Of a stretch of DNA of 64,000 nucleotides, positions 52,524 through 59,970 are shown one piece after another (the first letter of the stretch is position 1; each line of letters opens with the position of its first letter). Origin of the DNA: Streptomyces sp. NBC_01268. GTDB taxonomy: Bacteria > Actinomycetota > Actinomycetes > Streptomycetales > Streptomycetaceae. Both the position numbers and the translations under genes were made by a program. The notes beneath the pieces were generated by a model. It saw only the letters and a program-made list of their open reading frames with translations. It was not told where the DNA came from and did not search any database. Location: contig NZ_CP108454.1 of NCBI RefSeq assembly GCF_036240795.1, forward strand, positions 930,001 through 994,000, in the 5' to 3' direction.

Positions 52524-53845
52524 AGGGTGCTCGACGCGTCGTCGCGGAGGCTGTCCAGCTTCTGCCAGAAGGTCGGGAAGGACTTCGCGACGCAGCCGGG
52601 GTCCGTGATGACGACGCCTTCCGTGCGCAGGCCGGCGATGGCGAAGCACATGGCGATGCGGTGGTCGTCGTAGGTGTCGATGACGGCGCCCCGGGGCGTG
52701 CCGCCCGTGATCGTCATCGCGTCGTCGTGCTCCTCGACGGTGATGCCCATCTTGCGCAGTTCGGTGGTGACGGCGGCGATGCGGTCGCATTCCTTGATCC
52801 GCAGGCTGGCGATGTTGCTGATGTGCGTGGTGCCCTGGGCGAACGCGGCGACGACGGCGAGCGTGGGGACGACGTCGGGCATGGCCTCCATGTCGATGTC
52901 GATGCCGTGGAGTTCGCCGCCGGTCAAGGTGATGGAGTCATCGGTGACCTCGGCCGTGCAGCCCATGCGGACGAGGGCGTCGACGAGGCCGACGTCGCCC
53001 TGCTTGGATCCGCTACCGATGCCCGGAAGGGTGACCTTGCCGCCGAGGACGGCCGCGGCGGCCAGGAAGTAGGACATGCCGGAGGCGTCCGGCTCGACGG
53101 TGACGGTGCCGCCGCGCAGCTTCTGTCCGGCCGCGACGGTGAACCGGCTGTAGCCGTCGCGCTCGACGACGACGCCCATCTCGGCCAGGGCGGCGATGGT
53201 CATCTCGACGTACGGCTTGGACACCAGGTCGTCGACGATGTGGACCTCGGTGTCCTGCTCCGCGCGTGTGGCGTTGACGAGCAGGCTGGAGGTGAACTGG
53301 GAGCTGACGGCGCCGCTGATGCGGGTCGAGCCGCCGCGGAAGCTGGGGCCGGTGACGCGGATCGGCGGACTGCCGTTGCCCCGTACCGCCTCCGCCGTGA
53401 CGCCGACGCCGGGCAGGGCGTCGAGCAGGGAGCCCATGGGGCGCTCCTGCATGCGCGGGGTGCCGGTGAGCACGGTCGTGCCCTCGGCGTGGCCCGCCAT
53501 GGCGATCAGGAAGCGGATCGGGGTTCCGGCCGCGCCGACGTACACCTCCTCGGCGGGGGCCACCATGGGCCTGCCGGTGGGCGTGACCGAGATCCGCTCG
53601 GCGTCGGCGTCGATGTCCACCTCGACGTGCCCGAACGCACGCAGCGCGCCCGCCAGGAACCGGGTGTCGTCACAGACGAGGGCGCCCTCGATGGTGGTCG
53701 GCTCGCCGGACAGGGCGGCGAGCGCGAGGTAGCGGTTGGAGTAGCTCTTGGAGCCGAGGACCTTCACCCGCTTGTCGAAGGTCTCCAAGGGCCGGATGGT
53801 GACGCTCTCGGCCTTCATGCGCGGGTCTGTCCCGAACGAGCTCAA
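52520..53845 (-). CDS. AEPS-type arsenoenolpyruvate synthase candidate (EPSP synthase family)
   Basis: This 441-aa EPSP-synthase homologue starts at a TTG at 53845 after GGGAGAGG; an ATG at 53818 is the alternative. Conserved motifs are [30 protein letters not shown] (family N-A-G-T changed to A-A-G-T), [28 protein letters not shown] (T to C), [12 protein letters not shown] and [13 protein letters not shown]. It lies outside any shikimate operon and is fused by a 4-base overlap to a mutase homologue. That is the arrangement seen in Streptomyces organoarsenic clusters, where it is proposed to join arsenate with phosphoenolpyruvate. A housekeeping aroA is therefore unlikely. Confidence 0.85.
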   Translation of the reverse strand: MSSFGTDPRMKAESVTIRPLETFDKRVKVLGSKSYSNRYLALAALSGEPTTIEGALVCDDTRFLAGALRAFGHVEVDIDADAERISVTPTGRPMVAPAEEVYVGAAGTPIRFLIAMAGHAEGTTVLTGTPRMQERPMGSLLDALPGVGVTAEAVRGNGSPPIRVTGPSFRGGSTRISGAVSSQFTSSLLVNATRAEQDTEVHIVDDLVSKPYVEMTIAALAEMGVVVERDGYSRFTVAAGQKLRGGTVTVEPDASGMSYFLAAAAVLGGKVTLPGIGSGSKQGDVGLVDALVRMGCTAEVTDDSITLTGGELHGIDIDMEAMPDVVPTLAVVAAFAQGTTHISNIASLRIKECDRIAAVTTELRKMGITVEEHDDAMTITGGTPRGAVIDTYDDHRIAMCFAIAGLRTEGVVITDPGCVAKSFPTFWQKLDSLRDDASSTL

Positions 53846-53944
53846 AGCCTCTCCCGGAGGTCATGGCGCCGTGGCGCCGGTGCTGACGCGTTCGAGACTG
53901 CGGGGGTTCCGGGGTGGCTGAGAAGGCGCTTCCCTGTGCAGCAA

Positions 53945-53957
53945 GTTGCCGGGCAAC
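53945..53957. promoter_or_regulatory. Palindrome in the AEPS / LuxR-like divergent promoter region
   Basis: The 13-mer gttgccgggcaac is a perfect inverted repeat about 100 bases from both divergent starts. It could be a site for the LuxR/TrmB-like regulator; no second copy was noticed. Confidence 0.35.
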
Positions 53958-54018
53958 ATGCTGCCTTACTTGATCGGAAAGCGAATCCGCGGCCCCATCA
54001 AGTGATCAACCACCGTGC

Positions 54019-54040
54019 TATCTTGAAGAAATTCGATTCA
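54019..54040. promoter_or_regulatory. ArsR-type half-operator upstream of the LuxR-like gene
   Basis: The stretch tatcttgaagaaattcgatt (+ca) contains tgaatcga on the minus strand and a weaker left arm. It resembles the 43368 palindrome and lies 22 bases before the ATG at 54062. Confidence 0.45.
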
Positions 54041-54061
54041 GCAGCAGACCCGGGGGGGCAG

Positions 54062-55141
54062 ATGTTGCAGTCGCTCGGATTGGACGAACTGGCCCACACG
54101 ATCTACCGCTTCGCACTCGACCACCCAGGGTCCTCGCTCGACGAGCTACTGACCGAAGTCGACGCGCCGGCGGCGTCCGTGCGCGACGGGGTGGGCCGAC
54201 TCCTCGAACTCTCCCTCCTGCGCCAGGTCCAGGGCAGCCTCGTACCGACCCGGCCGCCGCTCGCCCTGCGCACGATGCTGGAGCGCCGACAGTCCGAACT
54301 CCTGCGCCGCCAGGAGGAGTTCGCCCACATCAAGGCGGCCGTGGACCGACTGTCGGAGGAGTACGAGGACGCCCAGGCCCGGGGCGCCCAGGCCGGCTGG
54401 GAGCGCCTGGAGTCGCCCGCGGCGATCCACGCGCGGATGGAGCACCTGGCGGACAGGACGACCGCCGAGTGCGTGTCCCTGCTTCCGGCGGACGTGAACG
54501 GCCCCGAGTCGCTGCACGCCCGCCGCCTGATGGACCAGCACATGCTGGACCGTGGCGTGCTGGTCTGGAACGTCTACCAGGAAAGCGTCTACAACGACCG
54601 CACCGGCCTCGCCTATGCCCGGTGGATCGCCCGGAGCGGCGGCAAGGTGGGGACGGCCCCGACACTGCCCCTCTGGCTCGTCGTCTACGACCGCACCACG
54701 GCGCTCCTGCCCGTCGAGCCGCGCGACCCGGCCGCCGGTGCGGTGCAGGTGACCGGGGCGGGATACCTCGCCGGCCTGATCGCCCTGTTCGAGCGGCTCT
54801 GCGAGAGCATGACGACCCTGGACGCCCCGGGAGCGTGCGACGGGGACCAGCCGACACCACTGGACAAGGAGCTGCTCCGGCTCATGGGCCAGGGGCTCAC
54901 CGATGAGGCCGTCTGCAAGAAGCTGGGGATGGGGCTGCGCACCGCCCGTCGCATGATCGCCGACCTCATGGAACGCCTGGGAGCCCGCAGCAGGTTCGAG
55001 GCGGGGGCCAAGGCGGTCGAGCGGGGCTGGCTGCGCCCCTGCGCGTGCGGAGGCGATCAGCCGCAACGGCCGAGGGAACTCAAGAGCTCCTCCGTCCCGT
55101 TGGCGGTCGACCGGCGCCCGAACCTCGACATCCTGGTCTGA
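54062..55141 (+). CDS. TrmB/LuxR-type transcriptional regulator
   Basis: This 359-aa protein starts at the ATG at 54062 after GGGGGGG. The N-terminal ~90 residues resemble a TrmB-like winged helix with a coiled coil (ERRQSELLRRQEEFAHIKAA). A middle sensory region follows, and a C-terminal LuxR helix-turn-helix lies at about 275-335 (TPLDKELLRLMGQGLTDEAV; GLRTARRMIADLMERLGARS). A CAC motif (RPCACGGDQ) sits near the C-terminus. It is divergent from the AEPS gene, so it is the probable pathway-specific regulator. Confidence 0.82.
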   Translation: MLQSLGLDELAHTIYRFALDHPGSSLDELLTEVDAPAASVRDGVGRLLELSLLRQVQGSLVPTRPPLALRTMLERRQSELLRRQEEFAHIKAAVDRLSEEYEDAQARGAQAGWERLESPAAIHARMEHLADRTTAECVSLLPADVNGPESLHARRLMDQHMLDRGVLVWNVYQESVYNDRTGLAYARWIARSGGKVGTAPTLPLWLVVYDRTTALLPVEPRDPAAGAVQVTGAGYLAGLIALFERLCESMTTLDAPGACDGDQPTPLDKELLRLMGQGLTDEAVCKKLGMGLRTARRMIADLMERLGARSRFEAGAKAVERGWLRPCACGGDQPQRPRELKSSSVPLAVDRRPNLDILV

Positions 55142-55152
55142 GTCCCGGAGGC

Positions 55153-55527
55153 TCAGGCCCCCGAGACCGCCAGTTCCTCCATGTCGGGAACGGCGAGCAG
55201 TCCGGAGAGCAGGCCGAGGTTGTCGCGGCGGATCCTGTAGTAGACCCACGTGCCACGGCGCTCGGAGGTCACCAGCCGGGCCTCGCGGAGGATCTTCAGG
55301 TGGTACGAGATCGTCGGCGCGGAGAGGTCGAAGGGCCCGGTGAGGTCGCAGACGCACACCTCGCCGTCACCGGTCGTGGACGCGATCATCGACAACAGCC
55401 GGAGCCGGATCGGGTCACCCAGCGCCTTGAACATCTTGGCCGTACCCGCGGCCCGCTCCTCGTCGAGAGGCGCGGCTATGACGGGCGTGCAGCAGGACAC
55501 GGGCTGGATCACCTCAAGCTGTGACAT
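55153..55527 (-). CDS. arsR: ArsR-family arsenic-responsive repressor, third copy
   Basis: This 124-aa repressor has Cys12-Cys13 in PVSCCTPVI and Cys58/Cys60 in EVCVCDL, as in the two copies at 30-34 kb. Its recognition helix differs (FDLSAPTISYHLKILREARL), which suggests a different operator, probably the tgattcga type seen upstream of this gene and across the cluster. It converges with the LuxR-like gene (11-base gap) and reads away from the molybdoenzyme gene's 3' end. Confidence 0.88.
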   Translation of the reverse strand: MSQLEVIQPVSCCTPVIAAPLDEERAAGTAKMFKALGDPIRLRLLSMIASTTGDGEVCVCDLTGPFDLSAPTISYHLKILREARLVTSERRGTWVYYRIRRDNLGLLSGLLAVPDMEELAVSGA

Positions 55528-55546
55528 CTGTTTAGTTTCACACTCG

Positions 55547-55554
55547 TCGAATCA
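55547..55554. promoter_or_regulatory. ArsR-type half-site upstream of the third arsR
   Basis: tcgaatca, the half-site shared with the 43368, 50191 and 58301 operators, lies 20 bases above the arsR start at 55527. Confidence 0.5.
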
Positions 55555-55617
55555 TTGTGCAACCGACCTGAGGCGTGACGAGAGGCACCGTACTCGCCTT
55601 CCGGGGAGGGGAGATGG

Positions 55618-55652
55618 CCCTGCCTCCGCAGGGTGGGGTTGCGGAGGCAGGG
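55618..55652 (-). terminator. Terminator after the molybdoenzyme gene
   Basis: A 13-bp perfect stem (ccctgcctccgca / tgcggaggcaggg) with a 9-base loop sits 55 bases beyond the stop at 55707. Confidence 0.7.
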
Positions 55653-55706
55653 ACCGCGCCCGGCGGTGGGGTGCCGTGGAGGAGGGCCGCCGGACGGGTC
55701 CGGGTG

Positions 55707-58235
55707 TCAGGGGGTGCCGACGGGCGCCTTGGAGACGCGGCAGGCGAAGCACTTGTACGCCTGCTGCCCGGAGAGGTTGTCGTAGTAGCGGTCGTCGACG
55801 AGGGTGTTCGCCGCCTCGTAGGAGTCGCCGCCCAGCTCCTCCGCCGACTTCTGGGCCGGGCCGAAGGTGTTCGGCAGGAAGACGGTGTCCTCCCTGATGC
55901 CCTCCCAGTGGAGCGCCGTCGCGGTGACCCGGCCCCGGGGGCTCTCGACGACGACTTCGTCCCGGTCCTCGATGCCGAGCCGCCGGGCGGTGTCCGGGTG
56001 GATCTGGAGGAGACGGATCCCGTTGAGCCGAGCACCCGTCGGTGTCCAGTGGGTGACGGAGGCGAAGTGGACGACGCTCGGCCGGCCGGTCATGCCCATG
56101 AGCGGGTAGTCGCGGTGGACGGACCCGTCGCCCTCCACACCGAGCCGAACGGGGTGGGTGACGGCCTGCGGGTTGACCGGACTGGTCACGAACCGCTTCT
56201 CGTACGCGATCGTGGGGTGCGCTCCGGTCACCTCGGGGTGGGTGTAGAAGCCGGGCAGCGCGGCGTGGCCGGCGGTGGCGAGCTCCCGGTCCAGCTCCTC
56301 CGTGAAGATCTCGATCTTGCCGCTGGGAGTCAGGAAGCGCCGCCCCTTCGCCGCTCCGAGGGACTCGGCGGCCTCGTACCAGGACGGGTGGTCCTGGTAG
56401 AGCACACTGACGCCGGGGTGTTCGGGAGTGGGGCAGGGCCAGCGCAGCGGTTCGGAGCGCTTCTCCATCCGCTGCTGGGTCATGCCGCCCATGCCGGGGG
56501 TGTGCCTGACGAATTCCGCCCAGAGGGCGGAGTAGTCCTTCCAGGCCGGCGGAAAGGCGTCCGTCCAGTACGAGGGGGCGTTCCGCCGGTCCTGCCGCGC
56601 GAAGGCGTGGGCGAGTTCGATCCAGATCTCGTAGTCGGTCTTCGACTCGCCGCACCGGGGCACCGCGGCCTCCTGCCAGCGGATGGCGCGGTCGTCCCGG
56701 CGCATGTACACGCCCTCGTACTCCAGCGGGGAGCTCACCGGCAGGACGACGTCGGCGTAGGAGGCCGCCTCTTCCATGAACAGGCCCGTGTAGACGTAGA
56801 AGTCCAGCTTCCGGAACGCCTCCTTGACCTTCTCCGTGTTCGCGGAGGAGATCAGCGGGTTGCCCTGGGTGATGATCGCCTTGAGCCGGTACGGCTCGCC
56901 GGTGAGGATCGATTCGGCGAAGTAGTCGGGCCCCACGGGCAGGGCCGTCCGGTCGATCTCGGGCGTACGGACCGTGAGCTCGGGCAGGTGCAGGTCACCG
57001 GGCCAGGTGTTGTGCATGAAGTTGCATCCGGTGCCGGGCCGGCCGATGTTGCCCGTGACCGCGGCCAGGAAGGTGAGGACGCGGTACGTGTCGAAGGCGC
57101 CGAGCTGGTGCGAGATGCCGGCGTTGCAGAAGATGGCCGCCCTGTCGGCGCGGGCGTAGTCGCGCGCGATGCGGCGGATGGTCTCGGCGGGCACGCCGGT
57201 GACGGTGGCGGCCCACTGCGGGGTGTACCCGGACGCGGCCATGTGCGCCCGGAGCTCCTTGAAGCCGAGCACCCACCGGTCCACGAACGCAGGGTCGTAC
57301 AGACGCTTGTCGAGGATGTGGTGGAGGATGCCGAGAACGAGGGCCAGGTCGGTGTGCGGCTTCGGGGAGACCCATGCGTCGGCGAGTGCGCCCGTGGGCG
57401 TCTGCCGGGGGTCGACGACGACGAGTGTGGCGCCCGTACGCTCGCGTCCACGCAGCAGGTAGTCGAAGGTGACGGGGTGCGTCTCGGCCTGGTTGGTGCC
57501 GAGGAAGAGGAAGTAGTCGGCGGAACCGAGGTCGTCCCGGCCGGTGGCGCCGTCCGTGCCGTACCCGTTGGTGAAGTTGCCGAGGCCGAACGAGGCCTTG
57601 AGGGCGTTTCCGCCCGCGTCGTTGCAGACCGGGCCCACATCGGTGTTGTTGGGGCTGCCGAGGAGCGCGAACAGGCGGGCGACGAGGGAGCCGGTTCCGC
57701 GCGGGAGACGTCCGGTGGTGCGGTTCGCGATCGATGCGGCCTGCCCGCTGTCGCGGAGCGCGAGGAGCCGTCGTGCGATCAGGTCGAGGGCCTCGTCCCA
57801 CGTGGCCTCACGGAAGGCGGATTCCTTCGACCCCTTCGGGCCGCCGGTGCGGATCAGGGGCTTGGTCAACCGCAGGGGGTTGTGCGTGATCTCCGCCATC
57901 ATCGGCGCCTTGACGCAGATGTTGCCCCGCTGCACCGGGTCACCCGAGGAGCCCTGGACGCTGATGACGCGGTCGGCTCGCACGGCGACGTCGATGGCGC
58001 AGTTCGAGTTGCAGAACTGGCAGGCGCTCCTGACCGTCCGGTCGGGCTGCAGGGCCGCCGAGCCCTCGGAGTAGTTCAACAGGCCGCCTTCGCCGACGAT
58101 GGCAGGAGCCGTGCCCTTGCCAGGACTTGTCCCGGTCGCGGAAGCGGTGGGCACGTTGACCATCAGGGCCGCACTCGTGAGCACGGCGCTCTGGACCACG
58201 TTTCGTCTGGAGACAGGCTTGCTGCTGTGGGACAC
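55707..58235 (-). CDS. TAT-exported molybdopterin oxidoreductase (DMSO reductase family), candidate arsenic redox enzyme
   Basis: This 842-aa protein starts with GTG at 58235 after GGGGGAG. It has a twin-arginine signal (VSRRNVVQSAVLTSAALMV) and a [4Fe-4S] site with four Cys (CQFCNSNC ... GNICVK, about residues 69-102). Molybdopterin-binding domains of the DMSO-reductase superfamily follow (GPVCNDAGGNALKASFG; DYFLFLGTNQAETHPVTFDY; ITQGNPLISSANTEK) with a C-terminal MopB-binding region ending KCFACRVSKAP. The four-Cys cluster excludes the AioA-type arsenite oxidase pattern but fits ArrA/ArxA, nitrate or sulfur-oxyanion enzymes. No FeS or membrane subunit gene is adjacent. The cluster-type operator upstream argues for arsenic. 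Confidence 0.82.
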   Translation of the reverse strand: MSHSSKPVSRRNVVQSAVLTSAALMVNVPTASATGTSPGKGTAPAIVGEGGLLNYSEGSAALQPDRTVRSACQFCNSNCAIDVAVRADRVISVQGSSGDPVQRGNICVKAPMMAEITHNPLRLTKPLIRTGGPKGSKESAFREATWDEALDLIARRLLALRDSGQAASIANRTTGRLPRGTGSLVARLFALLGSPNNTDVGPVCNDAGGNALKASFGLGNFTNGYGTDGATGRDDLGSADYFLFLGTNQAETHPVTFDYLLRGRERTGATLVVVDPRQTPTGALADAWVSPKPHTDLALVLGILHHILDKRLYDPAFVDRWVLGFKELRAHMAASGYTPQWAATVTGVPAETIRRIARDYARADRAAIFCNAGISHQLGAFDTYRVLTFLAAVTGNIGRPGTGCNFMHNTWPGDLHLPELTVRTPEIDRTALPVGPDYFAESILTGEPYRLKAIITQGNPLISSANTEKVKEAFRKLDFYVYTGLFMEEAASYADVVLPVSSPLEYEGVYMRRDDRAIRWQEAAVPRCGESKTDYEIWIELAHAFARQDRRNAPSYWTDAFPPAWKDYSALWAEFVRHTPGMGGMTQQRMEKRSEPLRWPCPTPEHPGVSVLYQDHPSWYEAAESLGAAKGRRFLTPSGKIEIFTEELDRELATAGHAALPGFYTHPEVTGAHPTIAYEKRFVTSPVNPQAVTHPVRLGVEGDGSVHRDYPLMGMTGRPSVVHFASVTHWTPTGARLNGIRLLQIHPDTARRLGIEDRDEVVVESPRGRVTATALHWEGIREDTVFLPNTFGPAQKSAEELGGDSYEAANTLVDDRYYDNLSGQQAYKCFACRVSKAPVGTP

Positions 58236-58300
58236 GTCCGACTCCCCCTGTGGTGTGGCAGGCGTCGTGAGCCTATGGTGATCACCACCTCCTGTCTAGA

Positions 58301-58314
58301 GATTCATCGAATCA
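58301..58314. promoter_or_regulatory. ArsR-type operator upstream of the molybdoenzyme gene
   Basis: gattcatcgaatca is a short inverted repeat containing the shared tcgaatca half-site. It lies 66 bases above the GTG at 58235 in the divergent promoter region. Confidence 0.55.
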
Positions 58315-58430
58315 GCGGGCTACAGTGAGGCGCGCGCCGTCCCGACTTCCGGACTCGCTTGCCCCCAGGCATTTTTGGCGCTCCGTCAGCTTGATTCGGA
58401 TCTCGGCAGTGAACCCGTAGGGAGGTGGGA

Positions 58431-59093
58431 ATGGCTTCGCATGCGCTCTCTCGACCCGGCGCCGGCCTGGTCCGCGCCTTCCTGATGACCTGGATCTGCG
58501 TGGTGATCTCCGCCTGCGCGCACAGCGTGGCCACCGGGGCGGCACCCTCCTCGGGAGCGGTCGCGATCGGGACGGCGACCGCCTCCCTCCTGATCGCGAC
58601 CTTCACTCGACGCCGCTTGTCGGTACGCGCGGGCACCGGCACGCTGGCCGCCCTCCAGGTCGGACTGCACGCGTTCTTCACGGCCGTGATGCCGGCGCGC
58701 CCAGCCGGCCACTCCATGGTCCCGATGACGCACGCCGGAATGGCACGGGCCCCGGCGTGGCCGGCTCTCATCCCGAGCGCGCCCATGCTGTGCGCCCACA
58801 TCGTGGCGGCGGCCGTCGTCGCCTGGCTGCTGCACGGAGCGGACATCGCGATCGGTCGGGCGCTGGAACTCGCGCGCCTCCGCACGGCCGACGCCGTCTC
58901 GCTCGTCCGGCGCGCCTCCCACAGCCTCCTGGTCGCGTGGCGCCGCTCCCTCGACGCAGCGGCGACGAGGCTGCCGGACCGGCGGACCGTGTCCGAGGGA
59001 GCAGCGGCTCCTCCGTCCTCTGCCGCGGGAACGCTGCTCTCCCATGAGGTGACGCGTCGCGGACCTCCCCGATGGGCGGCCGCCCCCGGCTGA
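58431..59093 (+). CDS. Integral membrane protein upstream of copper genes
   Basis: This 220-aa protein starts at the ATG at 58431, five bases after GGAGG. Four to five membrane helices (LVRAFLMTWICVVISACAHS; LAALQVGLHAFFTAVMPARP; LCAHIVAAAVVAWLLHGADI) include several His and Met in or near helices (HSMVPMTHAGM) that could bind copper. It lies about 120 bases before ycnI, as similar membrane proteins do in Streptomyces copper loci. Function unknown. Confidence 0.7.
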   Translation: MASHALSRPGAGLVRAFLMTWICVVISACAHSVATGAAPSSGAVAIGTATASLLIATFTRRRLSVRAGTGTLAALQVGLHAFFTAVMPARPAGHSMVPMTHAGMARAPAWPALIPSAPMLCAHIVAAAVVAWLLHGADIAIGRALELARLRTADAVSLVRRASHSLLVAWRRSLDAAATRLPDRRTVSEGAAAPPSSAAGTLLSHEVTRRGPPRWAAAPG

Positions 59094-59211
59094 CGTCGGC
59101 ATCGCCGTGCTCGACCCGGGGCGGGACCACATGCCATCCCCTCGTCTCGTCCCCCTCGCGTGCGGCCCGCCACGGCGCCGCACGGGGACCCGCCACACCG
59201 GAGCCTCATCC

Positions 59212-59952
59212 ATGCGCACGTTCGCTCGCCTCGGCGTCCTGGCCGCGACTGCTGTCGCCACCCTCGCCGTGTCCTCCCCCGCCTTCGCCCATGTCTCCGT
59301 CCAGCCGGAGGGCGCCGCCGCCAAGGGCGGCTACGCCACCGTCAACGTCAAGGTCCCCAACGAGCGGGCCGACGCCTCCACGGTCAAGGTCGAGGTGTCC
59401 TTCCCCACCGACCACCCCCTGGCCTCGGTCATGCCGCAGGCCGTACCCGGCTGGGACGTCACGGTGTCCAAGTCGAAGCTGGCCAAGCCCCTGACGCTGC
59501 ACGGCAAGAGCATCACCGAGGCCGTCAGCAAGGTCACCTGGACCGCCACCGACAAGGGCATCCGGCCGGGCTACTTCCAGAAGTTCCCCCTGTCGCTCGG
59601 CCGGCTGCCCGAGGACGCCGACGAACTCGTCCTCAAGGCGCTGCAGACGTACAGCAACAAGGAGGTGGTCCGCTGGATCGAGCCGCAGGCGAAGGGCCAG
59701 GAGGAGCCCGAGCACCCGGCGCCCGTACTGCACCTGTCCGCCGCCACCGGTGATCACCACGGCGGGGCGACGGCGACGAAGGCACCCGACGCCAAGCCGG
59801 CGGCCGACGACACCCACGCGTCCGAGAAGGCGGCCGAGGCGCACGCCGCCGGTCACGGCAGCGAGAAGTGGCTCGGCGTGGCCGGGATCGTCCTCGGCGC
59901 GGCGGGGCTCGTCACGGCCCTGGTCACCAGCCGCCGTCGTCGCGACGCCTGA
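59212..59952 (+). CDS. ycnI: YcnI-family (DUF1775) copper metallochaperone
   Basis: This 246-aa protein starts at the ATG at 59212; upstream in-frame sequence is not a signal. A signal peptide ends SSPAFA, leaving HVSVQPEGAAA, the N-terminal His that binds Cu(II) in YcnI. The DUF1775 domain has VNVKVPNERADASTVKVEVS and the Trp-containing VPGWDVTV. A His-rich linker (GDHHGGATATKAPDAKPAAD) and a C-terminal helix (WLGVAGIVLGAAGLVTALVT) anchor it outside the membrane. It precedes the CopC-CopD fusion by 18 bases. Confidence 0.9.
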   Translation: MRTFARLGVLAATAVATLAVSSPAFAHVSVQPEGAAAKGGYATVNVKVPNERADASTVKVEVSFPTDHPLASVMPQAVPGWDVTVSKSKLAKPLTLHGKSITEAVSKVTWTATDKGIRPGYFQKFPLSLGRLPEDADELVLKALQTYSNKEVVRWIEPQAKGQEEPEHPAPVLHLSAATGDHHGGATATKAPDAKPAADDTHASEKAAEAHAAGHGSEKWLGVAGIVLGAAGLVTALVTSRRRRDA

Positions 59953-59970
59953 TCCGGCGGCAGGTCACCG

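Noticed and set aside
52520..53845. Housekeeping aroA (EPSP synthase of the shikimate pathway)
   Set aside because: The gene overlaps an iPGM homologue and sits beside a CTP-synthase-like gene in an arsenic region, with altered N-A-G-T and K-E-T-D-R motifs; no shikimate genes are nearby.
51003..53845. Phosphonate biosynthesis cluster
   Set aside because: No PEP mutase or phosphonopyruvate decarboxylase homologue is present; the mutase here is of the iPGM family, matching the arsenic rather than phosphonate route.
55707..58235. AioA-type arsenite oxidase
   Set aside because: AioA has a three-Cys [3Fe-4S] site and a Rieske partner; this protein has four Cys and no Rieske gene.
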